This document shows positions 44,341-53,256 of a DNA stretch of 64,000 nucleotides, one piece after another. The stretch comes from an uncultured Lachnospiraceae bacterium (GTDB taxonomy: Bacteria; Bacillota; Clostridia; Lachnospirales; Lachnospiraceae), in assembly GCA_910587095.1 (NCBI GenBank), contig CAJUMJ010000028.1:16370-80369 (forward strand). The letters are read 5' to 3'. The notes beneath the pieces were generated by a model. That model did no database searches, had not been told where the DNA came from, and saw only the letters and a program-made list of their open reading frames with translations. Position 1 is the first letter of the stretch, and the number at the start of each line of letters is the position of its first letter. Made by a program: the position numbers and the translations under genes.

Positions 44341-45711
44341 TTATTTCATCGCAGTCGTCTGGCTCTCCTCCACCCCTTCGGTGCTCTCCGGCTTTATGAG
44401 AATCTTCAAAGTGAGCAGCATCAGCTTCAAATCCAGCCACACGGAATACTGCTCGATATAAGTCAGATCCAGCTTTAGCTTATCGTAAGGGGTCGTATTA
44501 TACTTTCCGTAAACCTGCGCATAGCCCGCAAGTCCCGCCTTCACCTTCATGCGGAAAGCGAACTCCGGCATCTCCTCCATATACTGCTCGATAATCTCCG
44601 GCCGTTCCGGTCTTGGCCCGATAAAGGACATCTCTCCCTTTAAGATGTTAAAAAGCTGCGGCAGTTCGTCGATTCTTGTCGCGCGGATAAAATGTCCCAC
44701 CGGCGTGATGCGGGAATCGTTCTTCGCCGCCAGCCTCGCCACACCGTCCTTCTCCGCGTCCACGCGCATGCTTCTGAATTTCAGAATATAAAATTCCTTT
44801 CTGTCCCTTGTGCAGCGAATCTGTTTATAGAAAACCGGCCCCCCGTCGTGCAGCTTGATCGCCGCCGCCGTGACCAGCATAAAGGGCGACGCAATCACCA
44901 AAAGAATAATCGAGCAGACCAGATCGATCATCCGCTTCGCCGCTCGCTGCTCCGCTTTCAGCGCGTATTCCCTGGTCAGATAGATGGGCGTGTCAAACAG
45001 ATGAAGCTGATCCGCCCCGCGGATAAGCACATCGGAAATTTTTGGCATCGTATACACCCGCACCGAACGGCTGTAGCAGTATTTTAACAGCGCATTTCTG
45101 TCCACCGCACAGATATCCCACAGAACCACAGCTCCGTATCCGTCGGCAATCTCCCTCTCGACCACCTCCAGACCTTCGGAAATGTGCACACACTTGCCGA
45201 TTTTGTACTTGTCCTTTCTCGTCTCAAACTTCCTGACAATATCGTCTATGGGACGTTCCCCGTGAATGATCAGTATCTCCCTTGGCGGAAACGCCTTATA
45301 ATAACAGAAATTGCATAAACAAACCCAGGCCCCGGCAAACAACGCCTGCAAAACCATTACGGAAGCAATCGGCTTCACATCCACAACCCAGTTCGCCATC
45401 AAAGAAATCTGGAAATAGGATATCACATTGACAAAAATCAGCGAGAACATTTCCGAAATATACACATCAAGCGGTTTCAAATACCCGATTTTTAGCGCGC
45501 CGTATGTATTCGCGAAGAAAAACAGCAGCACGAAATAAATCCCCAAAATCAGCACATGTCCTTTGAAATAAAACCTGAAATTCCTGTACACCTTCAAAAA
45601 CGGATAATACGCCGTCAGCCAGAAATACGCATAGATCGCCGTCTGAAGAACCAACCCGATGAAAGAAAGCTGCAAAATAATCATTCTCTTTATGGTTTCT
45701 GTCTTTTTCAT
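44341..45711 (-). CDS. Initiating polyprenyl phosphoglycosyltransferase (WcaJ/CpsE type)
   Basis: 456 residues. Four N-terminal membrane helices, a nucleotide-binding-like middle domain (about 140-260), a re-entrant helix (RMIDLVCSIILLVIASPFML, about 265-285) and a bacterial sugar transferase domain. That domain has DGGPVFYKQIRCTRDRKEF, ILKFRSMRVDAEKDG, DELPQLFNILKGEMSFIGPR (with the catalytic DE) and VKAGLAGYAQVYGKYNT. It transfers a sugar 1-phosphate to undecaprenyl phosphate and so starts the repeat unit. It begins 4 bp after the GT2 gene. Confidence 0.93.
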   Translation of the reverse strand: MKKTETIKRMIILQLSFIGLVLQTAIYAYFWLTAYYPFLKVYRNFRFYFKGHVLILGIYFVLLFFFANTYGALKIGYLKPLDVYISEMFSLIFVNVISYFQISLMANWVVDVKPIASVMVLQALFAGAWVCLCNFCYYKAFPPREILIIHGERPIDDIVRKFETRKDKYKIGKCVHISEGLEVVEREIADGYGAVVLWDICAVDRNALLKYCYSRSVRVYTMPKISDVLIRGADQLHLFDTPIYLTREYALKAEQRAAKRMIDLVCSIILLVIASPFMLVTAAAIKLHDGGPVFYKQIRCTRDRKEFYILKFRSMRVDAEKDGVARLAAKNDSRITPVGHFIRATRIDELPQLFNILKGEMSFIGPRPERPEIIEQYMEEMPEFAFRMKVKAGLAGYAQVYGKYNTTPYDKLKLDLTYIEQYSVWLDLKLMLLTLKILIKPESTEGVEESQTTAMK

Positions 45712-45714
45712 GCT

Positions 45715-46551
45715 TTATATTCGCCTCATTGTCGCCCTGTACGCCCACTGCACAAAATAGTATGCGCTGGTCATAACAGAAAGTTTCTCCTGTCTGCGGT
45801 ACAAATTCCAGATCCGTTTCACCGCTCTCAGTTTATTTGATGACAAGGATTTTGCCGGCCTCCTGTAGACCGCGAGCACCTCGTCGAGCCCGTACGCCTT
45901 ATGTCCCGCGCGAAGGATTTTCCACCAGGTCGCCGTATCCTCGCTCTCCACCATCGGCATCCGTATCAGTTCGTCCGCTACCACACACCGGTCAAGCAAA
46001 ACCGTCGTCGTGAAGATAACCGTCCGCGACAGCGCCCTTTTGTAAGTCAAAATCTCCGGTACATGAACTGTTTTTCCCGTGGGATTGGCCGCTTCGTCTC
46101 CAAATTCATAGGCCGAAAAAACAAAACCCGCCCGCTTTTTTTTCATGAACGCAAGCTGCTTTTCCAGCTTATCAGGCGACCAAACGTCGTCCGCGTCCAA
46201 AAACGCGATATATCGCCCTTTTGCCAGGGAAAGCCCCGTGTTGCGCGCCGCCGCCGCTCCCCTGTTGGTGTCTTTACAGATCAAAAAGACACGCTGCTTT
46301 TCGCTTCGCCAATATTCCTCGATACGCCCGATATTCTTTCCGACAACCGTTTTGGCCGTCCCCTCGTACCCGGATGTCCGAAGAACCCGCCTCGCCTCCT
46401 CCACGCTTCCGTCCCCGGAACAGTCGTCCACCAGAAGAAGCTCCCATTTTTTATAAGTCTGCGCAAGAACCATGCCGATCGTCTTTTCCATATAAGACTG
46501 CGCGCGATACACCGGCACGATAATGCTGACCAGTCCAGCCTCTTTATTCAT
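45715..46551 (-). CDS. GT2 family glycosyltransferase
   Basis: 278 residues. GT-A domain: LVSIIVPVYRAQSYMEKTIG, LLVDDCSGDGSVEEA, DTNRGAAAARNTGLSLAKGR and FLDADDVWSPDKLEKQLAF. The C-terminus includes IRMPMVESEDTATWWKILRA with the catalytic ED pair. A GAGGG stretch stands about 11 bases before the ATG. It lies between the GtrB-like gene and the initiating transferase, with a palindrome (46595-46631) just upstream. A typical capsule GT2 with unknown sugar specificity. Confidence 0.88.
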   Translation of the reverse strand: MNKEAGLVSIIVPVYRAQSYMEKTIGMVLAQTYKKWELLLVDDCSGDGSVEEARRVLRTSGYEGTAKTVVGKNIGRIEEYWRSEKQRVFLICKDTNRGAAAARNTGLSLAKGRYIAFLDADDVWSPDKLEKQLAFMKKKRAGFVFSAYEFGDEAANPTGKTVHVPEILTYKRALSRTVIFTTTVLLDRCVVADELIRMPMVESEDTATWWKILRAGHKAYGLDEVLAVYRRPAKSLSSNKLRAVKRIWNLYRRQEKLSVMTSAYYFVQWAYRATMRRI

Positions 46552-46594
46552 CAGGTTCTTTTCCCTCTAATCCCCGTCTCTGACTTAAAATGCC

Positions 46595-46631
46595 GATTGA
46601 AAAATCAGTGCATCAGCATGATTTTTCAATC
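46595..46631 (-). repeat. Palindrome overlapping the end of the GtrB-like gene
   Basis: Arms gattgaaaaatca/tgatttttcaatc (13 bp) around an 11-base centre with a short gtgc-like stem. Its right arm contains the stop codon of the gene ending at 46626. Related to 40789-40825, where the outer pairs differ in a compensated way. Confidence 0.8.
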
Positions 46632-47558
46632 TATCTCCTCTTTGACCAGATAAATCGGCCTCTTCTTCACTTCCATATAGGTCTTTGATAAGTATTGCCC
46701 GAGAATGCCCAGGCAAAACAGTTGTACCCCGCTGACCATCATAATCAGACAAACCAGAGACGGCCAGCCTGAAGTCGGATCGCCAAACATAAGTTTTCTC
46801 ACTATCGTCACAATAATCATGATGAAGGCGAGTATGCAAAACAGGACGCCCATCACGGACGCGATGGTGAGGGGCACCGTGGAAAAGGCGATAATCCCTT
46901 CAATAGAATACATAAAGAGCTTCCAGAAAGACCACTTTGTCTCACCTTTCCTGCGCTCCACATTTTCATATTCCAGCCATTTTGTCTCATAACCCACCCA
47001 GCCGAAAATTCCTTTGGTAAACCGGTTATATTCAGACATAGACAAAATCGCGTCCACAACCTTCCTGGTCATCAACCGGTAGTCCCTGGCGCCGTCCACG
47101 ATTTCGGTGCGGGAAATTTTATTCATGATACGGTAAAACATCCTTGCAAAAAAAGACCGGATAACGGGTTCTCCCTTTCTGGTCACGCGCCTTGTAGCCA
47201 CCGAATCGTAGCCCTGCTCAATATATCCGTACATCTCCGGCAAAAGCGACGGCGGATCCTGCAAATCGGCGTCCATCAGCACCGCCAGATCGCCCCTGCA
47301 CTTCTGCAGCCCCGCATAGATAGCGGCCTCCTTGCCGAAATTGCGGGAAAAGGAGATCAGGCGCACCCGCTCATCCTCCCCGTGGAGCTTTTTCACCTCG
47401 GCGACGGTCTTATCTTTCGACCCGTCATCCACATACAAAAGCTCAAATTCTATCTGTTTTTCGCGGAAAAATTCTGTATTTTTGCACAATTCATCGTAAA
47501 AGTCCCTGACGTTTTCCTCTTCATTATAGCAGGGTACGATGACGCTCAATAATTTCAT
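46626..47558 (-). CDS. GtrB/DPM1-like polyprenyl-phosphate glycosyltransferase
   Basis: 310 residues from the ATG at 47558 (GGAGGAGAGCGTT upstream). GT2 domain with LLSVIVPCYNEEENVRDFYD, YVDDGSKDKT and VLMDADLQDPPSLLPEM (DAD metal motif). Two C-terminal helices (about 225-250 and 265-285) are followed by LGILGQYLSKTYMEVKKRPI. It is the first gene of the assembly segment, downstream of the terminator at 47812-47857. Predicted to make an undecaprenyl-phosphate sugar for one of the GT-C-like proteins. Closest to the bactoprenol glucosyltransferase subgroup. Confidence 0.9.
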   Translation of the reverse strand: MKLLSVIVPCYNEEENVRDFYDELCKNTEFFREKQIEFELLYVDDGSKDKTVAEVKKLHGEDERVRLISFSRNFGKEAAIYAGLQKCRGDLAVLMDADLQDPPSLLPEMYGYIEQGYDSVATRRVTRKGEPVIRSFFARMFYRIMNKISRTEIVDGARDYRLMTRKVVDAILSMSEYNRFTKGIFGWVGYETKWLEYENVERRKGETKWSFWKLFMYSIEGIIAFSTVPLTIASVMGVLFCILAFIMIIVTIVRKLMFGDPTSGWPSLVCLIMMVSGVQLFCLGILGQYLSKTYMEVKKRPIYLVKEEID

Positions 47559-47811
47559 AACGCTCTCCTCCATTGTCAGTCTACCACATCCACAGAAAAA
47601 AAGGAAGAGACGTGTCCCTTCCCGCATTGTAAATTCCATGATTACTTTTCACACCCGCGCCATACACTTGCTGTATGGCGTCGAAGCCGGCGCCGGTGCA
47701 TTCATTGTTGCAATTCACACGGAATAATCGTAAATTGATGCAAAATCTGGCGTACGTGTGGATTGTAACATTCCATGTTTTGCGCTGCCGCAATCTCCTG
47801 ATAAGAGTCAG
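47559..47811 (-). other. Leader region of the polysaccharide assembly operon
   Basis: About 250 bp with no gene between the terminator of the Spo0A-like gene and the first glycosyltransferase. It contains a perfect 9-bp hairpin cgccataca/tgtatggcg (47658-47680), the palindrome ccggcgccgg (47687-47696), and an A/T-rich stretch with TACAAT-like hexamers on the minus strand but no convincing -35. The main promoter of the locus would be expected here. Confidence 0.45.
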
Positions 47812-47857
47812 GAAATATAAAAACAGGGCAGGCCAAACCCCGAAAGCCCGTCCTGTC
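47812..47857 (-). terminator. Rho-independent terminator of the Spo0A-like gene
   Basis: Minus strand ACAGGACGGGC, a 12-base loop, then GCCTGCCCTGT pair over 11 positions with one mismatch and one wobble, followed by TTTTTATATTT. It lies 11 bp after the stop codon. Confidence 0.8.
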
Positions 47858-47868
47858 CTTAAGTCTGA

Positions 47869-48249
47869 TCAAATCAAATGATTCTTTAAACGTATGTAAT
47901 CCGAAATGACCGCAATATACTCACTGTTGGTAGGTCTGGTGTACTCCATGCTGTTGCAGTAACCGAACAGCTCCTCAAACAGTTCGCAGTTCCCTCTGTC
48001 CCAGGATACTTCTATCGCATTGCGGATCGCACGCTCAATTTTCGTATCCGTCGTTTGATACATCTTGGCCAGATCCGGATAGAGAAGCTTCGTCACGCTC
48101 CCGACAAGCTCCATATCCTTCACGCACATCTCCACCGCACTGCGCAAGTACTGATATCCACGCAGATGCGCCGGTATCCCCAGCTCCAGCATGAAGTCGG
48201 AAATCGTTTTCTCGATCTCTTTCTCACTTACCTTATTCTGTTGTACCAT
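47869..48249 (-). CDS. Stand-alone Spo0A C-terminal (DNA-binding) domain protein
   Basis: 126 residues from ATG 48249 (AAGGAG 11 bases upstream; a TTG at 48270 is unlikely). Residues 10-120 match the Spo0A output domain throughout: ELGIPAHLRGYQYLRSAV, VGSVTKLLYPDLAKMYQTTD, KIERAIRNAIEVSWDRGN and RPTNSEYIAVI. There is no receiver domain, so it cannot be a phosphorelay target in the usual way. It may bind 0A-box-like sites constitutively or at a controlled level. It is followed by a strong terminator and then the main glycan assembly genes, so regulation of the locus is plausible but unproven. Confidence 0.92.
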   Translation of the reverse strand: MVQQNKVSEKEIEKTISDFMLELGIPAHLRGYQYLRSAVEMCVKDMELVGSVTKLLYPDLAKMYQTTDTKIERAIRNAIEVSWDRGNCELFEELFGYCNSMEYTRPTNSEYIAVISDYIRLKNHLI

Positions 48250-48395
48250 TCCCCTTTTACTCCTTTGCACAATGATAGTTTGTTATTACGACAGAAGTAG
48301 TTCAATACCTTCTCCCGTCATCATAACAAAAATCCATCGCACTGTAAACGTTAATTGATCGCCCCCGGGGAACCATATATACGAAAAGGCATTTT

Positions 48396-49349
48396 TTACA
48401 GTCTGGCATTCTGCACGTTATCCTGGAACCATTCGTAGGCAAGCCGCACGCCTTCCGAAAGTTCTACCTTATGTGTCCAGCCAAGTCCGTGAAGCTTTGT
48501 CACGTCCGTGAGCTTCCTCGGCGTGCCGTCAGGCATGGTCTGATCCCATACGATCTGACCCGTGTATCCTACCACCTTCTTCACCGTCTCAGCCAACTCC
48601 TTTATTGTGATCTCCTTGCCTGTGCCGATATTGACGTGCTGCTCCCCGCTGTAATTTTCCAGCAGAAATACGCAGGCGTCCGCCATATCGTCCACATACA
48701 GAAATTCCCGCAGCGGCGTGCCTGTCCCCCACAGGGTAACGGTGGGGTCGCCGTTCACCTTTGCCTCATGGAATTTGCGTATCATGGCAGGCATCACATG
48801 GGAGCCCTCCAGATCGTAATTGTCGTAAGCCCCATACAGGTTCGTCGGCATACAGCTTATAAAATCGTCCCCGTACTGCCGCTTATAAAACTTACACATC
48901 TCAAGCCCCGCAATCTTCGCAATCGCGTAGGCTTCGTTTGTCTCCTCAAGCGGACCCGTGAGCAGCGCGTCCTCCGGGATCGGCTGGGGCGCCATTCTCG
49001 GATAAATACAGGTGCTCCCCAAAAACAAAAGCTTCTTCACTTTATACTCGTGGCAGCACTGGATCACATTGCACTGAATCTGCATATTCTCATAAGCAAA
49101 TTCCGCAGGCGCCGTATTGTTGGCGTTGATGCCTCCCACTTTGGCAGCCGCCAAAACCACAACATCGGGACGCTCCGCCTCAAAAAAATCCCTGACATCC
49201 TGTTGACTCTTTAAGTCAAGCTCCTTGTGCGTCCTCCCGATCACATTTTCGTATCCGTTTTCTTTCAGCGAGCGCACGATCGCGCTCCCCACCAAACCTC
49301 TATGACCCGCCACATAAATTTTATCTGTTTTTTCCATACTTTTTCCCAT
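48396..49349 (-). CDS. fcl: GDP-L-fucose synthase
   Basis: 317 residues from the ATG at 49349 (GGAGG five bases upstream). SDR fold with IYVAGHRGLVGSAIVRSL, the AAKVGGINANN segment, LGSTCIYP, and the catalytic Tyr/Lys in YAIAKIAGLEM; NLYGAYDNYDLEGSHVMPA is typical of the epimerase-reductase. Converts GDP-4-keto-6-deoxymannose, made by the Gmd encoded just upstream, to GDP-L-fucose. A 110-bp gap and one membrane-protein gene separate it from gmd. Confidence 0.95.
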   Translation of the reverse strand: MGKSMEKTDKIYVAGHRGLVGSAIVRSLKENGYENVIGRTHKELDLKSQQDVRDFFEAERPDVVVLAAAKVGGINANNTAPAEFAYENMQIQCNVIQCCHEYKVKKLLFLGSTCIYPRMAPQPIPEDALLTGPLEETNEAYAIAKIAGLEMCKFYKRQYGDDFISCMPTNLYGAYDNYDLEGSHVMPAMIRKFHEAKVNGDPTVTLWGTGTPLREFLYVDDMADACVFLLENYSGEQHVNIGTGKEITIKELAETVKKVVGYTGQIVWDQTMPDGTPRKLTDVTKLHGLGWTHKVELSEGVRLAYEWFQDNVQNARL

Positions 49350-49471
49350 ATTTCCCTCCATATCGAAGCCGACTTGTCGATGTCAGTTTATCACAGCGCC
49401 AATCCAATTACAAGCCGGCAGTCCGTCCTGAAAATCCTTCGAAAATCCTTATGCTTTCCATTCCCCGTCGC

Positions 49472-51172
49472 TCACTGCAATGCCGCAAAGCCGTCTCCTA
49501 TGCCGTCCCCGAGAAAAGCGATCCGCGCCTGCGTCGGCGAGGAGGGAAAACTATCATACCCCACCCGGTCGCCCTGCGTCGGACAGTAGAAGGTGACGCC
49601 GCCAATCTCGTACGGCTTTGTCTCGTAGTTTTCATAGTCTTTCTGGATAACCCAGTAATCATTCACAAAGGAGCCGGAAATTTCCCGCGCCATCGCAAAA
49701 CCCTTGTATGAAAGCAGCAAAACCACCGCCGCAAAGACAGCCCTTCCGGCCGTAAGGCGAAAGGCTCTGGCGCCTGACGCCGCCTCATAGATCCCGCCAA
49801 ACACCACCGCGGGCGTCAGGTACACCCACACACACCCGTAGCGTATCAGCGGGGAAGTACACAGCCAAAAGAGAAAGGACGCTGCGACCGTCCCCTGCAC
49901 AAGCAAAAGCTCCCACCGTCCCTTCCACCAGCCAAAGACCATACCGGCCGCATACAGTAAAAGTGCAAGAAGAGACGCCGCCGCCGACAGCACCAGCACC
50001 TTATCGCTTCCGGGAAGCGCCCGGAACCAGTCGGGCAGCCATGCACGCACAGGCAGGTCAAACCGCGCCACATCCGTGTAGCCCCTGCCCCACACCTGTA
50101 TCTCCCTGGCATCATAGTCCGCCAGTCCTCTCGGAATTTTCCAGGCCACGTCAAAAAAGTCAAGCTGTGTAAAAGGATAAACCAACCACCCTGAAATCAC
50201 CACATTGCGGATAAAAAAGGGAAGAGCCGCAAGCAGGCCAAGGCCCGTATACAATCCTGTCTCCAGCCATCTCCTTTCCCGCAGGAGAATATACGCCGGA
50301 TAAACCGTAAGCAGAAGAACAAACGCTGCCGACAGCTTCACCGTCATCAAAAACACGCCAAGCACGCACAAAAGAGCGTAAGGCAAAACAGTCCGTTCCC
50401 CATTCTCCAAAAGCTCCAGCCACCGTATCACGATATAGAAAGCAAGCAGCACCATAAAATAATCGGAAGCCGGGGATATCATCTCGTCAAAAATATTGAC
50501 CAGGTAATACACGCACATCACCCGGGCAAAATCGCTGCACCGAAGTCTTCCCGCCCGCAGCGAATCGCCCATTCGCAGACACGCCGCCGCCAGCAAAAAG
50601 GCCAGCCACCCCGCCGCGCAGTGATAGGACTGTCCTCCCAAAAAGGCCATACTGTACAGGGCGGACAGGGCAAAGGACGAGCTGTTGTACGCCAGTCTGC
50701 CGTGCAGGTTGCCAAGCCCCTTCACCACACCGTATTCCTCAATCCAGCGGATACTTTGGGCGTGATACAGTCCCGTGTCATAATGGATCATTCCCCGAGA
50801 CGTTCCGTATGCAAAAAGAAGAAACAGGAAAACAGCAGCGCAAAGGCCCGGCCAGCCGTACCGCCTGTTCCCCACGCGTTCTTTGACGCAAAAAAGGCGG
50901 CATAACGTGTGTGCGAACGTCTTCCGGTCCGCCAGCACAATCCAGGCGCAAAAAGCGCACAACAGCAGATTGGCCCAAAGTCCCACCCCCGCAAACAGAC
51001 TGAAAAACTGCGCGTAAACCGTCACGCAGACCAGACCGCACATGAGATACGCATCTACGCGAAGTTTCTCTTCCGTATAAAGAAGGTGCCGCGTGATCAC
51101 ACGCAGCACGCCATATCCAGTAATAAATGTAGTTGCACCGATATAAAACCAGATTAAAATGACAGACAGCAT
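49472..51172 (-). CDS. Polytopic membrane protein, LIC_10190-like
   Basis: 566 residues from the ATG at 51172, which follows the gmd stop by 1 bp; a GTG at 51184 would overlap gmd. About twelve membrane helices and a C-terminal soluble tail. RGMIHYDTGLYHAQSIRWIE followed by NLHGRLAYNSSSF resembles membrane proteins named after Leptospira LIC_10190 in glycan loci; this is recall, not a search. A polymerase or GT-C-like transferase role is likely from the layout. Placed between gmd and fcl. Confidence 0.65.
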   Translation of the reverse strand: MLSVILIWFYIGATTFITGYGVLRVITRHLLYTEEKLRVDAYLMCGLVCVTVYAQFFSLFAGVGLWANLLLCAFCAWIVLADRKTFAHTLCRLFCVKERVGNRRYGWPGLCAAVFLFLLFAYGTSRGMIHYDTGLYHAQSIRWIEEYGVVKGLGNLHGRLAYNSSSFALSALYSMAFLGGQSYHCAAGWLAFLLAAACLRMGDSLRAGRLRCSDFARVMCVYYLVNIFDEMISPASDYFMVLLAFYIVIRWLELLENGERTVLPYALLCVLGVFLMTVKLSAAFVLLLTVYPAYILLRERRWLETGLYTGLGLLAALPFFIRNVVISGWLVYPFTQLDFFDVAWKIPRGLADYDAREIQVWGRGYTDVARFDLPVRAWLPDWFRALPGSDKVLVLSAAASLLALLLYAAGMVFGWWKGRWELLLVQGTVAASFLFWLCTSPLIRYGCVWVYLTPAVVFGGIYEAASGARAFRLTAGRAVFAAVVLLLSYKGFAMAREISGSFVNDYWVIQKDYENYETKPYEIGGVTFYCPTQGDRVGYDSFPSSPTQARIAFLGDGIGDGFAALQ

Positions 51173-51173
51173 C

Positions 51174-52244
51174 TCAGCTCTCACCCTGCGCTCTGTATTC
51201 TTCGCAGCTCATACCTGCAATCTCTTGCAGATCGGCGTCCATCATCATGGCTACAAGCCCCTTGAAATCCACATCCCGCTTCCATCCGAGCTCTCTCTCG
51301 GCTTTCTCGCAGTTGCCCCACAAAAATTCCACCTCGGCCGGGCGGTAAAACTCAGGGTTCACATCCACCAAAAGCTTTCCTGTCTCCGCATCGTATCCCT
51401 TCTCGTTGACGCCGCTTCCCTCCCAGCGAAGCCGTATCCCCAGCTCGCCAAAGGCAGCCTCCACAAATTCCCTGACGGTGTGCGTCTCATTGGTTGCGAG
51501 CACATAGTCGTCGGGCCTGTCCTGCTGCAGCATCAGCCACATGCCCTTGATATAATCACCGGCAAATCCCCAGTCTCTCTTTGCGTTCATGTTGCCAAGG
51601 GACAGCTTGTCCTGCCTGCCCGCAATGATATTCGCAATGGCCAGCGTAATCTTTCTGGTGACAAAGTTTTCGCCCCGCCTGGGCGACTCATGGTTGAACA
51701 GTATGCCGTTGCACGCATACATATTGTAGGACTCTCTGTAATTCACCGTAATCCAGTAGGAGTAGAGCTTCGCCGCGCCGTATGGGCTTTTCGGATAAAA
51801 GGGCGTCTTTTCGCTCTGAGGCGCCGTCTCCGGGATTCCCCCGAAAAGCTCCGACGTGGATGCCTGATAAAATCTGCACGTCCCCCCGTTTACGCGAATA
51901 GCCTCCAAAAGTTTTAAGGTGCTCACGCCGGTCGCTTCGGCCGTGTATTCCGGCACCTCGAAGGATACGCCCACATGGGACTGCGCCGCCAGATTGTAAA
52001 CTTCCGTAGGTCTGATCTCCGCAATCAGCCGCATCAGATTACTGGAATCCGTCGTGTCCGCATAGTGCAGGAAAAATTTAACCTTGTGATAATCCGAAGC
52101 GATCAGATGATCGATTCTCGCCGTATTTGTAATGCTGTGCCTGCGGATCAGACCGTGCACCTCATATCCCTTCTCAAGTAAAAACTCGGCCAAATAAGAG
52201 CCGTCCTGTCCTGTTATACCTGTAATAAGAGCAATTTTTTGCAT
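51174..52244 (-). CDS. gmd: GDP-mannose 4,6-dehydratase
   Basis: 356 residues, with AAAGGATAAATCAA before the ATG. ALITGITGQDGSYLAEFLL (NADP loop), GLIRRHSITNTARIDHL, NLAAQSHVGVSFEVPEYTAE, the catalytic YPKSPYGAAKLYSYW (YxxxK) and NHESPRRGENFVTRKIT are diagnostic for Gmd. Gives GDP-4-keto-6-deoxy-D-mannose for Fcl. No GDP-mannose synthesis genes (manB, manC) are in the window, so these must lie elsewhere. Confidence 0.96.
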   Translation of the reverse strand: MQKIALITGITGQDGSYLAEFLLEKGYEVHGLIRRHSITNTARIDHLIASDYHKVKFFLHYADTTDSSNLMRLIAEIRPTEVYNLAAQSHVGVSFEVPEYTAEATGVSTLKLLEAIRVNGGTCRFYQASTSELFGGIPETAPQSEKTPFYPKSPYGAAKLYSYWITVNYRESYNMYACNGILFNHESPRRGENFVTRKITLAIANIIAGRQDKLSLGNMNAKRDWGFAGDYIKGMWLMLQQDRPDDYVLATNETHTVREFVEAAFGELGIRLRWEGSGVNEKGYDAETGKLLVDVNPEFYRPAEVEFLWGNCEKAERELGWKRDVDFKGLVAMMMDADLQEIAGMSCEEYRAQGES

Positions 52245-52295
52245 TTGATTTATCCTTTCCTGAAAAACCTTGCGTGTAAGTCAAGCCGCCGCTTT

Positions 52296-53138
52296 CTATA
52301 TCTGCCGCAAATATTCCTCGACGGCGTCATGCCAGTCGGCAAACATAAAGTCCGTAGTCATCTTAAACATATAATTTTCCAAAATGGAGTAAGCCGGACG
52401 CTTCACCGCCGCGCCGAACTCCTCGGAGGTGATCGCCTCCACCACAGTGTTTTTCCCCGCCAGCCGGAAAATTTCCCCGGCAAACTGCGCCCAACTGCAA
52501 TCCCCCTCGCAGGTTGCGTGGAACAGCCCGTAATTTTCCGTCGGAAGCAGGTACGCGATCGCCTTTGCAAGCTGCGCCGCGCTGGTCGGAGAACCGACCT
52601 GGTCTTTCACGACCCGCACCTTGTCGTTAGTCTCGCTAAGCCTGAGCATGGTCTTTACGAAATTTTTGCCGTCCCCGTACAGCCAGGCCGTGCGAAGAAT
52701 AAAATGTCTGTCACCAAACTCCTTTACGAATTCCTCCCCCGCAAGCTTCGTTCTGCCATAGGCTCCCTGGGGACCGGTCGGGTCAGTCTCCTTATACGGT
52801 CTTGTCCCGTTTCCGTCAAACACATAGTCCGTGGAAATATGCATTAGTTTCGCGCCTGTCTCGTTTGCCGCAATGCTTAAGTTACGCGCGCCTACGGCAT
52901 TGATGCGAAAAGCCAGATCCTCCTCCTTCTCGCAAGCCTCCACCGCTGTGTATGCCGCGCAGTTGATGATCGCATAAGGATTGATTTCTCTGGCGAACTT
53001 CATCACCTCGTCTACCTTCGTGATATCCAACTCGCCCACATCCGTGTTGATCAGCTCGTATTCCGCGCTGCCCGCGTATTCCAGATTGACGGCCCGGCCT
53101 AACTGCCCGTTACAGCCCGTCACAATTATTTTCTTCAT
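52296..53138 (-). CDS. rfbD: dTDP-4-dehydrorhamnose reductase
   Basis: 280 residues. IIVTGCNGQLGRAV at the N-terminus, NCAAYTAVEACE, MHISTDYVFDGN and the catalytic YGRTKLAGEEFV (YxxxK) identify RfbD/RmlD, the last step of dTDP-L-rhamnose synthesis. The other three genes (rfbA, rfbB, rfbC) are not present here. First gene of the locus on its right side; a possible extended -10 lies 50 bp upstream. A purine-rich AAGGAAG precedes the ATG. Confidence 0.94.
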   Translation of the reverse strand: MKKIIVTGCNGQLGRAVNLEYAGSAEYELINTDVGELDITKVDEVMKFAREINPYAIINCAAYTAVEACEKEEDLAFRINAVGARNLSIAANETGAKLMHISTDYVFDGNGTRPYKETDPTGPQGAYGRTKLAGEEFVKEFGDRHFILRTAWLYGDGKNFVKTMLRLSETNDKVRVVKDQVGSPTSAAQLAKAIAYLLPTENYGLFHATCEGDCSWAQFAGEIFRLAGKNTVVEAITSEEFGAAVKRPAYSILENYMFKMTTDFMFADWHDAVEEYLRQI

Positions 53139-53183
53139 AATCCGACTTCCTTTCCCTCCGAACCGAGTGCATTTATGTTTTAT

Positions 53184-53192
53184 ATTCTAACA
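53184..53192 (-). promoter_or_regulatory. Possible extended -10 promoter for the rfbD-gmd segment
   Basis: Minus strand TGTTAGAAT (TGn plus TAGAAT), about 45 bp upstream of the rfbD start. No good -35. Placed where the glycan locus begins after the MFS gene. Confidence 0.45.
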
Positions 53193-53256
53193 CATCCGCA
53201 GCCGGACATGCACGAAATTTTTATAAAAATAAAATATCGCGTTCCTTCTACTTATG

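Noticed and set aside
47559..47868. JUMPstart/ops element or riboswitch in the operon leader
   Set aside because: No GGCGGTAG core and no recognised riboswitch core; only simple hairpins are visible.
49368..49385. A 0A-box-like site (TTGTCGAT) upstream of fcl
   Set aside because: One mismatch to the short consensus; such matches occur by chance every few kilobases and no second site is close.
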